From NCBI GenBank assembly GCA_946480345.1, contig CAMLJR010000158.1:1-6090 (forward strand): a DNA stretch of 6,090 nt, given 5' to 3'. The notes beneath the pieces were generated by a model. That model ran no database searches, had not been told where the DNA came from, and saw only the letters and a list, made by a program, of their open reading frames with translations. Numbering within the stretch: position 1 is the first letter of the stretch; each line of letters starts with the position of its first letter. Source of the stretch: an uncultured Spongiibacteraceae bacterium (GTDB taxonomy: Bacteria; Pseudomonadota; Gammaproteobacteria; Pseudomonadales; CAMLJR01). The translations under genes were made by a program, and so were the position numbers. This document shows positions 6,024-6,090 of this stretch, in pieces.

Positions 6024-6090
6024 TCCGTTACTGCCTTCTCGATCCATGCCCGTGCTGTCTGGGGCGCAAGTTGATGAACATTTTCCGTGA
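6020..6090 (-). CDS. C-terminal tail of an upstream gene, partial
   Basis: In one - strand frame the window edge runs open to a TGA at 6020-6022, ending in the peptide QTARAWIEKAVTE. The stop overlaps the treY ATG as ATGA, the usual arrangement of coupled genes in one operon. Only about 22 residues are visible and I cannot identify the protein from them. In many proteobacteria the gene before treY is malQ or treZ, so a maltodextrin or trehalose gene is the natural guess. One other frame is also open but continues into treY without a stop; the third stops at 6028-6030. Confidence 0.5.
   Translation of the reverse strand, partial: TENVHQLAPQTARAWIEKAVTE

Overview
The window looks like chromosomal DNA of a Gram-negative bacterium. 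Gammaproteobacteria is my best guess, from the style of the proteins and the moderate base composition; no genus can be named from the sequence alone. It carries two gene groups that face each other. There is no tRNA, rRNA, CRISPR array, insertion sequence or phage gene that I can see.

Left half, + strand: signalling. A region of about 340 bases without a clear gene holds a near-perfect 20-bp palindrome (136-155), a possible divergent gene running off the left edge, and a tiny leader ORF. The leader's stop overlaps the start of a stand-alone receiver protein (343-792). That gene overlaps by one base a soluble histidine kinase with no sensor or membrane segment (792-1697). After an AT-rich gap of about 290 bases comes a second stand-alone receiver (to 2503). 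Neither receiver has an output domain, so this looks like a small phosphorelay or the remains of larger hybrid kinases. The most interesting point is that the second receiver begins with a recognisable tail of a histidine-kinase ATPase domain, with frame-broken traces of the same domain just upstream. It therefore appears to be what is left of a decayed hybrid kinase.

Right half, - strand: stress and trehalose. The tail of an unidentified upstream gene overlaps, as ATGA, the start of treY (maltooligosyl trehalose synthase, 3225-6023). TreY is followed after 94 bases by a gene for an exported DUF4142 protein (2531-3130). TreY makes maltooligosyl trehalose from maltodextrins; its usual partner TreZ releases trehalose. 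The missing neighbour to the right is probably another maltodextrin or trehalose gene.

The two groups converge at 2504-2530, where 27 bases separate the stop codons and no convincing terminator hairpin is seen. I find no clearly new system. The decayed hybrid-kinase locus is the feature most worth a second look.
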